Positions 1-7,248 of a DNA stretch of 30,092 bases are shown one piece after another (the stretch's first letter is position 1; the number at the start of each line of letters is the position of its first letter). A program made the translations under genes and the position numbers. The notes below the pieces were generated by a model. It made no database searches. It saw nothing but the letters and a program-made list of their open reading frames with translations, and was not told the origin of the DNA. Location: NCBI GenBank assembly GCA_043800975.1, contig JAZDMK010000107.1, forward strand, positions 1 to 30,092, written 5' to 3'. Source of the stretch: JAZDMK01 sp043800975 (GTDB lineage: Bacteria > Bacteroidota > Bacteroidia > Bacteroidales > JAHJDW01).

Positions 1-867
1 CCGGAACCGCATAAGCACATCTTCACGTTCAGGCTGGGTAAGATCTGAATGAATAGCTTGCACCTTTAGTCTTTCCCGCTTTAGATCCCGCTCCAGTTCT
101 TTTACCTTAATTTTTGTTGAAGCAAAAATCAAAACGCTCAAATCATCCTTTCCGTGAAGTAGCTTGCAAAGCAATGCGTTTTTCTGTTTGTCATCTACAT
201 AATAGGCCGCCTGCATCACGCCTTCAGCAGGCTTAGAAGTGGCAATGTTTATTTGCTGCGGATTATTCAAAAGTTTTTTAGCCAGCTTGCGAATGCCGTC
301 GGGCATAGTAGCCGAGAACATCAGTGTTTGTCTTTCTTTTGGAAGAAAGGTTGTGATCTTCATGATATCGTCAATGAAACCCATGTCGAGCATGCGGTCG
401 GCTTCGTCAATAATCAAGTGGCGAATATTTTCAAAACGAACGTAACCCATATTCAGATGGGCAATCAGTCTGCCGGGTGTGGCAACAATGATATGCGCAT
501 GCTGCTCCAGCGCACGCCTTTCAATCTCAAAAACATTCCCGTCGCTTCCACCATAAATGGCAATCGAACTCACGTTGGTGAAATACGAAAAGCCCTGCAG
601 CACCTGATCAATCTGCAAAGCCAGCTCACGTGTGGGAACAATAATCAGTGTATTCGTAGTTTCTTCAGGCTCAAGCACCAGCTTGTTTAATATGGGAAGC
701 AGGAATGCAGCTGTTTTTCCGGTACCGGTTTGTGCACATGCCAACAGATCCTCATTTTTCATGATGACAGGAATCGCTTGCTGCTGTATAGGTGTCGCTG
801 TTTCGAAGCCCATGCTTTCCAGCCCCTGCTGAAGTAAGGGTTCGAAATTAAATGTTGTGAAATTCAA
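1..867 (-). CDS. rhlE: DEAD-box RNA helicase, RhlE-like (3' end beyond window)
   Basis: ATP-dependent RNA helicase of the DEAD-box family, probably remodelling rRNA or mRNA in the cytoplasm. The 289 visible residues hold the Q motif (ATPIQQQAIP, about 24-33), motif I AQTGTGKT (45-52), PTREL (78-82), TPGR (130-133), DEAD (154-157) and SAT (185-187). The second RecA domain begins (LIFAST, then IHSDLTQPEREDVLMRF) before the window edge cuts it, so the basic C-terminal tail cannot be judged. There is no in-frame ATG between the upstream stop near 891 and the Q motif. I place the start at TTG (865-867), giving MNFTTFNFEPLLQQGL, which matches how RhlE proteins usually begin. A TAGCTTTG box lies 47 bases upstream. 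The family is certain; the rhlE assignment rather than another DEAD-box paralogue is likely but not proven. Confidence 0.9.
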   Translation of the reverse strand, partial: MNFTTFNFEPLLQQGLESMGFETATPIQQQAIPVIMKNEDLLACAQTGTGKTAAFLLPILNKLVLEPEETTNTLIIVPTRELALQIDQVLQGFSYFTNVSSIAIYGGSDGNVFEIERRALEQHAHIIVATPGRLIAHLNMGYVRFENIRHLIIDEADRMLDMGFIDDIMKITTFLPKERQTLMFSATMPDGIRKLAKKLLNNPQQINIATSKPAEGVMQAAYYVDDKQKNALLCKLLHGKDDLSVLIFASTKIKVKELERDLKRERLKVQAIHSDLTQPEREDVLMRFR

Positions 868-870
868 ATT

Positions 871-907
871 GGTTATTAAGTTATTAGGTTATTGAGTTAT
901 TAGTTAT
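871..907. repeat. short imperfect tandem repeat (GTTATTA/GTTATTG)
   Basis: Four to five copies of a 7-8 base unit (ggttatt, agttatt, aggttatt, gagttatt, agttatt) sit between the helicase start and its predicted promoter. They are AT-rich and look like slipped-strand repeats. On the minus strand they would form part of the helicase mRNA leader. I see no further function. Confidence 0.55.
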
Positions 908-913
908 TTTCTG

Positions 914-921
914 CAAAGCTA
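914..921 (-). promoter_or_regulatory. Bacteroidota -7 promoter element of the helicase gene
   Basis: The minus strand reads TAGCTTTG, a match to TAnnTTTG, 47 bases upstream of the TTG start. No clear TTG -33 element is seen at the expected distance. Between this box and the start lies a run of imperfect GTTATTAG repeats (about 871-907), which would be in the 5' untranslated region. Confidence 0.5.
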
Positions 922-1067
922 ATTCCTTTTGGACATCTGACATTGATCATCAGATCAAAACTTTAAAAACGAATGTTAGATTTCTTCTGTTTTTCAACTT
1001 CGTACAATTGCATTTCTATGTGCATATGTTATTCTTTTTGTGGTCTATGTGTTTAATAAAATCAAAA

Positions 1068-1799
1068 TCACTTTTTTAAGCTGAAACAAAGATTAACCAA
1101 AACACCTGTGTTTGCTGGCGAAAATGCCATCTCCTCTTTCGAATATGCTTTCTCATATCCCATATTTATGTCATGGTTAAAGTTCTGAAAATTAACATTC
1201 CAGAATGGGAAAAAGTAATATGGAATAATATCCAGATTAAACTTAGGTCCGCCAATGGAAATCGGAAAACGAAAAGTGGAAGACAGTAAGAATATGTCAG
1301 TTGATAAACGTGGGTTATAAGTCCAGTTATCGGTGTTTTTTGTCTTGTTATAATATTGCTCAATGTTTAACGCAACGCCTGGACCCATTCTGAAATTCTT
1401 TCCCGGTATCAGATTTAGGGTGAGGAACATTCCAAAACCATTGTGAGATACCTGGATTTTCTTGTAATAATAATTATCAAGCGTATCATAACCTTTTGCA
1501 ATATCTTTATACTTGTGAAAATGCAAATCCCCGCCCCAGGATAAAAACTTTTGGTTTCCTTTCACTCCTAGTGCAATACCCTTTAAAAATCCGGGTGCTT
1601 CCAGTTTTGAAATCACATCTGCCTTCTCAAGTATCTTTTGCTCATTAAAATCATCAATCACTTTATTGTAAGGGCCTAATGTTTGAAATTCTTCAACGCT
1701 GTAACCCAGCGTAAAATACTGCCCGCCTTCCTGTGCTTCAACAGGCTTGTATGCAATTAATGCAGCTAGTATTATTATGAAAAGTATAGGTCTAAACAT
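1068..1799 (-). CDS. secreted, probable outer-membrane beta-barrel protein, uncharacterised
   Basis: A 243-residue protein with a classical signal peptide (MFRPILFIIILAALIAYKP, cleavage probably after VEA at about residue 22). The mature part is rich in aromatic residues and has alternating hydrophobic/polar stretches ending in turns (for example GFGMFLTLNLIPGKNFRMG and STFRFPISIGGPKFNLDIIPYY), the pattern of amphipathic beta-strands in small outer-membrane barrels of Bacteroidota. There is no T9SS sorting domain and no lipobox. It lies 75 bases downstream of the ABC exporter on the same strand and could be read through from it. I do not recognise a named family, so the barrel assignment is inferred from composition only. 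Confidence 0.75.
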   Translation of the reverse strand: MFRPILFIIILAALIAYKPVEAQEGGQYFTLGYSVEEFQTLGPYNKVIDDFNEQKILEKADVISKLEAPGFLKGIALGVKGNQKFLSWGGDLHFHKYKDIAKGYDTLDNYYYKKIQVSHNGFGMFLTLNLIPGKNFRMGPGVALNIEQYYNKTKNTDNWTYNPRLSTDIFLLSSTFRFPISIGGPKFNLDIIPYYFFPFWNVNFQNFNHDINMGYEKAYSKEEMAFSPANTGVLVNLCFSLKK

Positions 1800-1846
1800 T
1801 GTAAATTCTGAATTTTTATTTTAACATTGACTTGAAAACTACCATT

Positions 1847-1870
1847 TCGGTCTTCGGTCTCCGGTCTTCT
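1847..1870. repeat. CGGTCTTC-type low-complexity intergenic repeat, copy 1
   Basis: TCGGTCTTCGGTCTCCGGTC and flanking bases form imperfect copies of a 6-8 base unit (CGGTCTTC). The same motif recurs in two other intergenic gaps of the window: 5771-5796 (opposite orientation) and 18861-18886. It is absent from the coding regions I read, which suggests a dispersed intergenic repeat. Confidence 0.5.
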
Positions 1871-1874
1871 ATCT

Positions 1875-3695
1875 TTAAGAAAACATCTGCAAACTATGCA
1901 GCTTTTTATAAATGCCATCCTTAGCCATCAGCTCATCGTGTTTTCCGGTTTCAACAATCTCTCCTTCATGAAGAACGCAGATTAAATCGGCATTGCGCAC
2001 GGTCGACAATCGGTGTGCGATTACCAGCGAAGTTCTGTTTTCCATCAACTTGGTAAGAGCTTCCTGAACAACGCTTTCCGATTCAGAATCCAGCGATGAA
2101 GTGGCTTCATCCAAAATCAGGATTGGTGGATTTTTAATCACTGCCCGCGCTATGCTCACGCGCTGCCTTTGCCCGCCCGAAAGCTTGCTTCCCCGATCAC
2201 CAATATTGGTGTAATAGGTCAGCGGATAAGTTTCAATAAACTCCCGCGCATTGGCCACTTCTGCAGCTTTGATCACCTCATCTTCCGTTGTCTGGGTAGT
2301 GCCAAAAGAAATGTTGTTGTAAAAAGTGTCATTGAACAAAATCGGATCCTGGTTCACAATACCCATCATGCTGCGCAAATCGTTTACACGCATGTCTCGG
2401 ATATCGATACCATCCACTAAAATTGCGCCTTCGTTCACTTCAAAAAAGCGGGGCACCAGATCGGCCATCGTTGTTTTGCCGGCACCCGACTGCCCGACCA
2501 AAGCAACGGTCTGTCCTTTGCGAATAGTGAGGTTTACGTTTTTTAGAATCAGGGGTTCCCCATACCGAAACGATACATTGCGAAATTCTATGGCTGTATC
2601 AAACGATCTTTTTTCTACTGCATCGGGTTTATCCAGAATTGTATTTTCAGTAGCCAGCAGATAGTCGATACGATCGGCCGAGGCCATGCCTTTCAGCATA
2701 TAATAATAGGCCTGTGTAAATGCTTTTGCAGGCTGAATAACCATTCCGAAGAGTAAGAGATAACCGATAAAACTTTCTGCCGATAACACATCGGGGCTGT
2801 TCAGCACCATCGAACCGCCATACCACATGATGACTGCTGTAACGGCGGTGCCTAAAAATTCACTCAATGGTGTGGCCAGAAACTGCCGGCGATACATCTT
2901 CGTCATCACGCGGGTATAAAGACTGTTGCTTTCCAGAAAACGTTTGTTCATTTTCTTTTCTGCATTGAAAGCCTTGACAATTCGGAGACCTGTGAGGGTT
3001 TCTTCCACGATGGAAAGTATAACACCCATCGTATTTTGCCCTTTCATGGCCGATTCGCGCAAGGTTTTTCCCAGTCTGCCGATCAGGAAACCCGCGATGG
3101 GAAGCATGATCAGAACAAACAGCGTGATATACGGACTGATAATAAAAAGACTTACCAGGTATAAAATAATCGTCAAAGGCTCGCGGAAAAAGACTTCCAG
3201 CGAATTGATAATACTCCATTCCACTTCGGTGACATCGCTCGACATGCGCGACATGATATCGCCCTTGCGCTGTTCGTTGTAAAACTGAAGCGGAAGTTCG
3301 AGTACTTTTTTATACATCGCATTGCGCATATCGCGGATAACGCCGGTGCGTATAGGCGCCAGATAATACATGGCCAGATACTTGAATCCCGTTTTAAACA
3401 ACGACATTACAACGGCCACAATACAAATGGCGATCAGCGCGGCTTCCTTGCCATTATCAAGAACCAACTGCGAAATGAAATAATTAAAGTTATGCTTGAT
3501 CGGTTCAAGACTTAAAGAAAAAGGAACTGTATCGTGCACCAGTGGCGTTGTTCCAAACAGTATTCCCAGAAAAGGAATCACCATGGTCAGCGAGAAAATC
3601 CCGAATACTACCGACAATACGTTGAATAAAATATTGAGAAACGCCTTGCCCCAGTATGGGTTCAGATACTTTAAAATTTTTGCGTACTTTTTCAA
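1875..3695 (-). CDS. ABC transporter, fused permease/ATPase, MsbA-like exporter
   Basis: A 606-residue half-transporter that would homodimerise in the inner membrane and use ATP to export a lipid, peptide or drug. Residues 1-340 form the transmembrane domain with about six hydrophobic segments. The nucleotide-binding domain follows: Walker A GQSGAGKT (401-408), signature LSGGQ (505-509), Walker B ILILDE (525-530) and the H-loop histidine H561 in VIAHRLST. All catalytic elements are intact and the length is normal for the MsbA/lipid A exporter family. The start begins MKKYAKILKYLNPYWGK, the usual cytoplasmic elbow helix. A TAAGTTTG box lies about 28 bases upstream. Substrate cannot be told from sequence; msbA is the best guess because Bacteroidota usually keep one such protein, but multidrug exporters look alike. 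Confidence 0.93.
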   Translation of the reverse strand: MKKYAKILKYLNPYWGKAFLNILFNVLSVVFGIFSLTMVIPFLGILFGTTPLVHDTVPFSLSLEPIKHNFNYFISQLVLDNGKEAALIAICIVAVVMSLFKTGFKYLAMYYLAPIRTGVIRDMRNAMYKKVLELPLQFYNEQRKGDIMSRMSSDVTEVEWSIINSLEVFFREPLTIILYLVSLFIISPYITLFVLIMLPIAGFLIGRLGKTLRESAMKGQNTMGVILSIVEETLTGLRIVKAFNAEKKMNKRFLESNSLYTRVMTKMYRRQFLATPLSEFLGTAVTAVIMWYGGSMVLNSPDVLSAESFIGYLLLFGMVIQPAKAFTQAYYYMLKGMASADRIDYLLATENTILDKPDAVEKRSFDTAIEFRNVSFRYGEPLILKNVNLTIRKGQTVALVGQSGAGKTTMADLVPRFFEVNEGAILVDGIDIRDMRVNDLRSMMGIVNQDPILFNDTFYNNISFGTTQTTEDEVIKAAEVANAREFIETYPLTYYTNIGDRGSKLSGGQRQRVSIARAVIKNPPILILDEATSSLDSESESVVQEALTKLMENRTSLVIAHRLSTVRNADLICVLHEGEIVETGKHDELMAKDGIYKKLHSLQMFS

Positions 3696-3722
3696 AATCT
3701 TTCTTTCTTCTTTTTCAGACTA

Positions 3723-3730
3723 CAAACTTA
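3723..3730 (-). promoter_or_regulatory. Bacteroidota -7 promoter element of the ABC exporter
   Basis: The minus strand reads TAAGTTTG (TAnnTTTG) 27 bases upstream of the ABC transporter ATG at 3695. No convincing TTG -33 element is visible. Confidence 0.5.
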
Positions 3731-3869
3731 CGGGATTTTTTGATAACCTGCGATCGCTGACAATGTTATTGCTTTTATAAACTGCTGATAAAACTTTAGT
3801 GAGTCTACGTGCCTTTTAACAAATGATTTTCGTCTTTTTGTAACCGCGAATTATTGAATAATAAACAGT

Positions 3870-4328
3870 TTATAGTTGTTTGTTTAATTTAACAAAATAA
3901 ATTTTGCTGTTAAAGTTTGTTTCAATCCAGAGCTCATCTTTTGCAAGTCTTAGAATTTTCCAATTAACTGTTTCTAACGTGTAAAAAGGGCCTCCAATTC
4001 CATTCTCAAAATGAGACATTGTTACATTTAGCATCGTATTATTATCAGATAGAGAAAATGAGCCTGAACAATTTTTTTTACAACTGCCTAACACAAAATC
4101 TTGTCGATCATAATCGAAGTGTATGCTAATTTCACACCCACAACTATCATTATAAGATATTGTTGAATCAACATCATTTACAAAATAAAATTCAACATTC
4201 CAATTTCCATCTACACGATTCTCAACACTTCTGCAACTTATAAGTGGCCCATCTTCATATCGTTTGCATGATTCAATGAAGGTGGAGGTAATAATGGCAG
4301 CAATAAAAAAAATCAAAAACCTTTTCAT
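3870..4328 (-). CDS. lipocalin-like lipoprotein, uncharacterised
   Basis: About 152 residues. I use the internal ATG at 4328 because it starts a clean lipoprotein signal (MKRFLIFFIAAIITSTFIESC) with the lipid-modified cysteine at about residue 21 after I-E-S. A longer frame up to 4385 would put a cysteine-bearing polar stretch before the signal. The mature protein opens with KRYEDGPLISCRSVENRVDG and then NWNVEFYFVNDVDST, which resembles a family of small Bacteroidota lipoproteins with lipocalin-like domains (typical form: xYPDGPxxSxRSKxxRVxxxWxVE). It probably sits in the outer membrane. It follows purB by 57 bases on the same strand. It is noticeably more AT-rich than purB, so it may be an accessory gene. 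Function unknown. Confidence 0.75.
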   Translation of the reverse strand: MKRFLIFFIAAIITSTFIESCKRYEDGPLISCRSVENRVDGNWNVEFYFVNDVDSTISYNDSCGCEISIHFDYDRQDFVLGSCKKNCSGSFSLSDNNTMLNVTMSHFENGIGGPFYTLETVNWKILRLAKDELWIETNFNSKIYFVKLNKQL

Positions 4329-4385
4329 GCTTTTCAATATTGGTGGTTTATTTGAAAGTATTAATCCGCAATCGCAAATCCGCAA

Positions 4386-5732
4386 TCATTCGTTTCCTGT
4401 ATAATTAAACGGCGTAATATCCAGCAACTCCTTCGTCACGGCTTTGTTCAGCCCAAGCGTTTCAATAAAGCTGTGCAGCGTATCGTGCCGGATGCGTTCG
4501 CCTGTGCGGGTCAGCTTTTTTAACTTTTCGTACGAATCTTCAAATCCTTCGCGGCGCAGCACTGTCTGTATCGCTTCCGCAATCACGGCCCAGTTGTCGT
4601 CCAGATCAGCTGTTATTTTTTCTTTGTTGGGATATACTTTTTCAAGACCTTTGCACAGGGAAGCAAATGCCAGCAGGGTGTGTGCATAGGCAACGCCAAT
4701 ATTACGTGTGACGGTTGAATCCGTCAGGTCGCGCTGCATGCGCGAGATGGGAAGCTTTTGCGAGAAGTGATGCAGCATCGCATTGGCAAAACCAAAGTTA
4801 CCCTCCGCATTTTCAAAGTCAATAGGATTCACTTTGTGCGGCATAGCCGAAGAGCCCACTTCACCGGGCTTCAGCGTCTGTTTGAAATAATCCATCGAGA
4901 TGTAGGTCCACATATCGCGGGCAAAATCGATGAGGATGGTATTGATACGCGCCAGTGCATCGCAGAAGGCGGCCAGATTATCGTAGGGCTCAATTTGGGT
5001 TGTTGTTGTGGTGCGCTTCAGCTCCAGTGTATCATTCACAAATTCGTTGGCAAAAGTCTTCCAATTAATGTCGGGATAAGCCACGGCATGTGCGTTGAAA
5101 TTACCGGTGGCTCCGCCGAACTTGGCCGACCAGGGAATGCTTTTCAACTGCTTCAGTTGCCCGGAAATGCGTTCAGAAAATACACGAATCTCCTTTCCGA
5201 GCTTCGTCGGAGAAGCAGGCTGTCCGTGCGTATGCGCCAGCATGGAAATGTCTTTCCATTCCGTCACCCGTTTGTTGAGTGCATCGCTGACCAGTTTCAT
5301 CGCGGGTTCCAGCACATTCACAAATGCATCGCGCATCATCATCGGCAATGCAGTGTTATTGATATCCTGTGAGGTGAGGCCGAAATGAATAAAGGATAAA
5401 TATTTTTCCAGACCCGCGTCCCGAAAGCGTTCGCGCAGGAAGTACTCCACTGCTTTCACATCATGATTCGTCGTACGCTCAATGGTTTTCACGCGCAAAG
5501 CATCCGCCTCACTGAAATCCTTCACCATCTTGCGCAGCTTGATATAAGCGAACTTCCGCACGTTCTTGAGCTGGGGAAGTGGCAGTTCGCACAATGCAAT
5601 GAAGTATTCCACCTCCACATGCACGCGGTATTTGATCAGGGCAAATTCAGAAAAGTAATCGGCCAGCGGCGCAGTTGTGTTACGGTAGCGCCCGTCGGCA
5701 GGCGAAATGGCAGTAAGGGGAGATAGTTCCAT
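4386..5732 (-). CDS. purB: adenylosuccinate lyase
   Basis: Catalyses two fumarate-releasing steps in purine synthesis: SAICAR to AICAR, and adenylosuccinate to AMP. The 448-residue length is close to the E. coli-type enzyme (456). It starts MELSPLTAISPADGRY, typical of that branch. Visible landmarks are TSQDINNTALPMMMRD (near 122), AHTHGQPASPTKLGKE with the second histidine at 169 (general acid in the family), and the fumarase/aspartase superfamily signature GSSAMPHKVNP at 293-303, whose serine at 294/295 is the catalytic base. The last motif is followed by IDFENAEGN as in E. coli PurB. A TACCTTTG box is 20 bases upstream of the ATG. It stands alone here, away from other pur genes. Confidence 0.97.
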   Translation of the reverse strand: MELSPLTAISPADGRYRNTTAPLADYFSEFALIKYRVHVEVEYFIALCELPLPQLKNVRKFAYIKLRKMVKDFSEADALRVKTIERTTNHDVKAVEYFLRERFRDAGLEKYLSFIHFGLTSQDINNTALPMMMRDAFVNVLEPAMKLVSDALNKRVTEWKDISMLAHTHGQPASPTKLGKEIRVFSERISGQLKQLKSIPWSAKFGGATGNFNAHAVAYPDINWKTFANEFVNDTLELKRTTTTTQIEPYDNLAAFCDALARINTILIDFARDMWTYISMDYFKQTLKPGEVGSSAMPHKVNPIDFENAEGNFGFANAMLHHFSQKLPISRMQRDLTDSTVTRNIGVAYAHTLLAFASLCKGLEKVYPNKEKITADLDDNWAVIAEAIQTVLRREGFEDSYEKLKKLTRTGERIRHDTLHSFIETLGLNKAVTKELLDITPFNYTGNE

Positions 5733-5751
5733 GGTGTTAGGATTGATGGGG

Positions 5752-5759
5752 CAAAGGTA
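5752..5759 (-). promoter_or_regulatory. Bacteroidota -7 promoter element of purB
   Basis: The minus strand reads TACCTTTG, a full TAnnTTTG match, ending 20 bases from the purB ATG. This implies a very short leader with no room for a purine riboswitch or other long 5' control region. Confidence 0.55.
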
Positions 5760-5770
5760 GAAAAAATGTC

Positions 5771-5796
5771 CGAAGACCGGAGACGGAAGACGGAAG
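5771..5796. repeat. CGGTCTTC-type low-complexity intergenic repeat, copy 2
   Basis: The plus strand reads CGAAGACCGGAGACGGAAGA and continues for six bases; its reverse complement is made of the same CTTCCGTC/CGGTCTTC units found at 1847-1870 and 18861-18886. Confidence 0.5.
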
Positions 5797-5848
5797 AAAT
5801 GTCTGAGAAAACAATGATGTCGGCATTGGGGTGGAAGTTAGATGTCAG

Positions 5849-6087
5849 ATGCCCGATCCGCCGCGGCGGAGGCTGTAATCAGTGCCAGTGGCACGAAATG
5901 TTCTTTTTACATATCGTCCCTACAGGACTCAGAAATCATTTTCTTTCCTGTGTTACAAACATATCGTCCCGCTGGGACTGAATCGTAGCATAAGGCAGTG
6001 CCGTCAGTCACGGGATGTTTGTAAAAAAAAGAATAAACGAAAAAGCGAGTGCCGTAGGCACGACATGTTAATAAGCCGGATGCCCGA
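5849..6087. repeat. cluster of five short palindromes, REP-like intergenic element
   Basis: The 370-base gap between purB and the next gene holds no convincing gene. It contains five short hairpins of two types. Type 1 (GTGCC-nnn-GGCAC) occurs at 5882-5894 and 6049-6061, with a degenerate copy at 5998-6013. Type 2 (GTCCC-nnn-GGGAC) occurs at 5916-5928 (imperfect) and 5966-5978. Type 1 copies are followed by ATGTT, and type 2 copies are preceded by ACATATC, so the two types look like inverted versions of one unit. A perfect 14-base palindrome TCCGCCGCGGCGGA lies at 5857-5870, and GATGCCCGA occurs at both edges (5849-5857 and 6079-6087). This resembles the dispersed REP-like repeats common between Bacteroidota genes. 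No RAYT transposase is nearby. Confidence 0.7.
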
Positions 6088-6102
6088 AGCGAACTGTTGA
6101 TC

Positions 6103-6990
6103 CTATTGTTTCACTACGATCGCACTAGCTTCCCTGGTACTCAGCATATACACTCCGGGCGGCAATGCGCTTAGGTCGATGACGGTCTCGTTTTCATTCA
6201 TGCTGGCGGTATGCATAAGCACCGTTTTACCAAACAAATCATACACCCTAATTTCACGGTTGCATTCTGCTGGCAGTGTAATCCTCACAGCATCATGGGT
6301 GGGGTTGGGATAAACCAGCAATCTTTCGGCAATGTCTGCTGCTTCATTGATCCCGTTAGGTAAGCATTCCAGATCAGTGCAACGGTTAAAAGTGATTGGC
6401 ATACCAAAAACAACTGTATCATTTTCCGAATAACACAAAAACTGAAATGCACTTGGATCCTGCATCAATCCGTAGCTCATGCTTCCAATTCCTTCTATCC
6501 ATACATCCGTCCAGATGGGTGGGGAGCTATGCAGTACCAGTTTTCTGCATAGTTTACCTAAAAGAGTCACGGTGTAAGCGCTGTCGACATGATATGTAAT
6601 TAAGGTGTCATAGGGAATTTGGAATTTCTTGGTTATAGTATCACCCACCTGTAAACTGAAATCAAATAGTAAAGCTTCTGTTGTATCAGTATCGTATCTT
6701 TGAAATATCCTTCCGGCTGGATATTCTTCCCTGAGATAACTGTAATATGTAGGCTGGGAAGTTCCGCTAAGATCATATCCCATTCCATAATAAGTATGAC
6801 CATCGAAGTTGAAAGTGTCAGGAGTAACAGAAAAATATCCAGGGTAGCAGGGAAAACTCATCTGTGTCGGGCAATAACAGTATCTCCAGCAGTTCCCGGG
6901 TTCAATCATTACGGGATCGTTCTGTGCGGATGAAACATGAAACTGGAATAAGGCCGCCAGGCCTGCGATCAATGTAAAAACGGTTTTCAT
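6103..6990 (-). CDS. T9SS type A sorting domain protein (LYDF/GDT family core)
   Basis: A 295-residue secreted protein. Residues 1-22 are a signal peptide (MKTVFTLIAGLAALFQFHVSSA, then QND). The core (about 25-215) shows spaced motifs shared by a large uncharacterised Bacteroidota family: a YYSYLRE segment, LLFDFSLQVGDTI, and WIEGIGSMSYGLM. A T9SS type A domain follows from YPNP (227-230) to SALPPGVYMLSTREASAIVVKQ at the end, so the protein should be sent through the T9SS to the cell surface. The gene at 18928-19872 has the same core motifs and is a distant paralogue. It is divergent from the gene at 7249. Function of the core is unknown. Confidence 0.9.
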   Translation of the reverse strand: MKTVFTLIAGLAALFQFHVSSAQNDPVMIEPGNCWRYCYCPTQMSFPCYPGYFSVTPDTFNFDGHTYYGMGYDLSGTSQPTYYSYLREEYPAGRIFQRYDTDTTEALLFDFSLQVGDTITKKFQIPYDTLITYHVDSAYTVTLLGKLCRKLVLHSSPPIWTDVWIEGIGSMSYGLMQDPSAFQFLCYSENDTVVFGMPITFNRCTDLECLPNGINEAADIAERLLVYPNPTHDAVRITLPAECNREIRVYDLFGKTVLMHTASMNENETVIDLSALPPGVYMLSTREASAIVVKQ

Positions 6991-7198
6991 GTGCTTCGTT
7001 TAGAAAGGTAAAAATACTTTTTTTTGTAATATATTGATCAATAGGCTCCGTTTTTTTAAGACCTCTATGGCAAACTGTTGAACTCCGTTTATTCTGATTC
7101 AAAAAAAGTTTTAACATTTTTAAGATTGACATGCAACCACATTATATTTTTTAGGGTCATGTTTATATTATTTCTTTCATGATTCAAAAAATAATGTA

Positions 7199-7206
7199 TA
7201 GTTTTG
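7199..7206 (+). promoter_or_regulatory. Bacteroidota -7 promoter element of the propeller/SprB-like gene
   Basis: TAGTTTTG (TAnnTTTG) lies 42 bases upstream of the ATG at 7249, in the very AT-rich divergent gap shared with the gene at 6103-6990. No clear -33 TTG is visible. Confidence 0.45.
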
Positions 7207-7248
7207 AAAGGCTTATCCCAATAATCACCATTATCAAAGCAAATTATT

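Noticed and set aside
253..832. plus-strand ORFs in the first kilobase
   Set aside because: They lie opposite the DEAD-box helicase, whose motifs are intact on the minus strand.
4758..5372. 204-residue plus-strand ORF inside purB
   Set aside because: Antisense shadow of a clearly recognisable, conserved adenylosuccinate lyase.
5766..6100. short ORFs across the REP-like palindromes
   Set aside because: They are translations of the hairpin repeats with no coding features.
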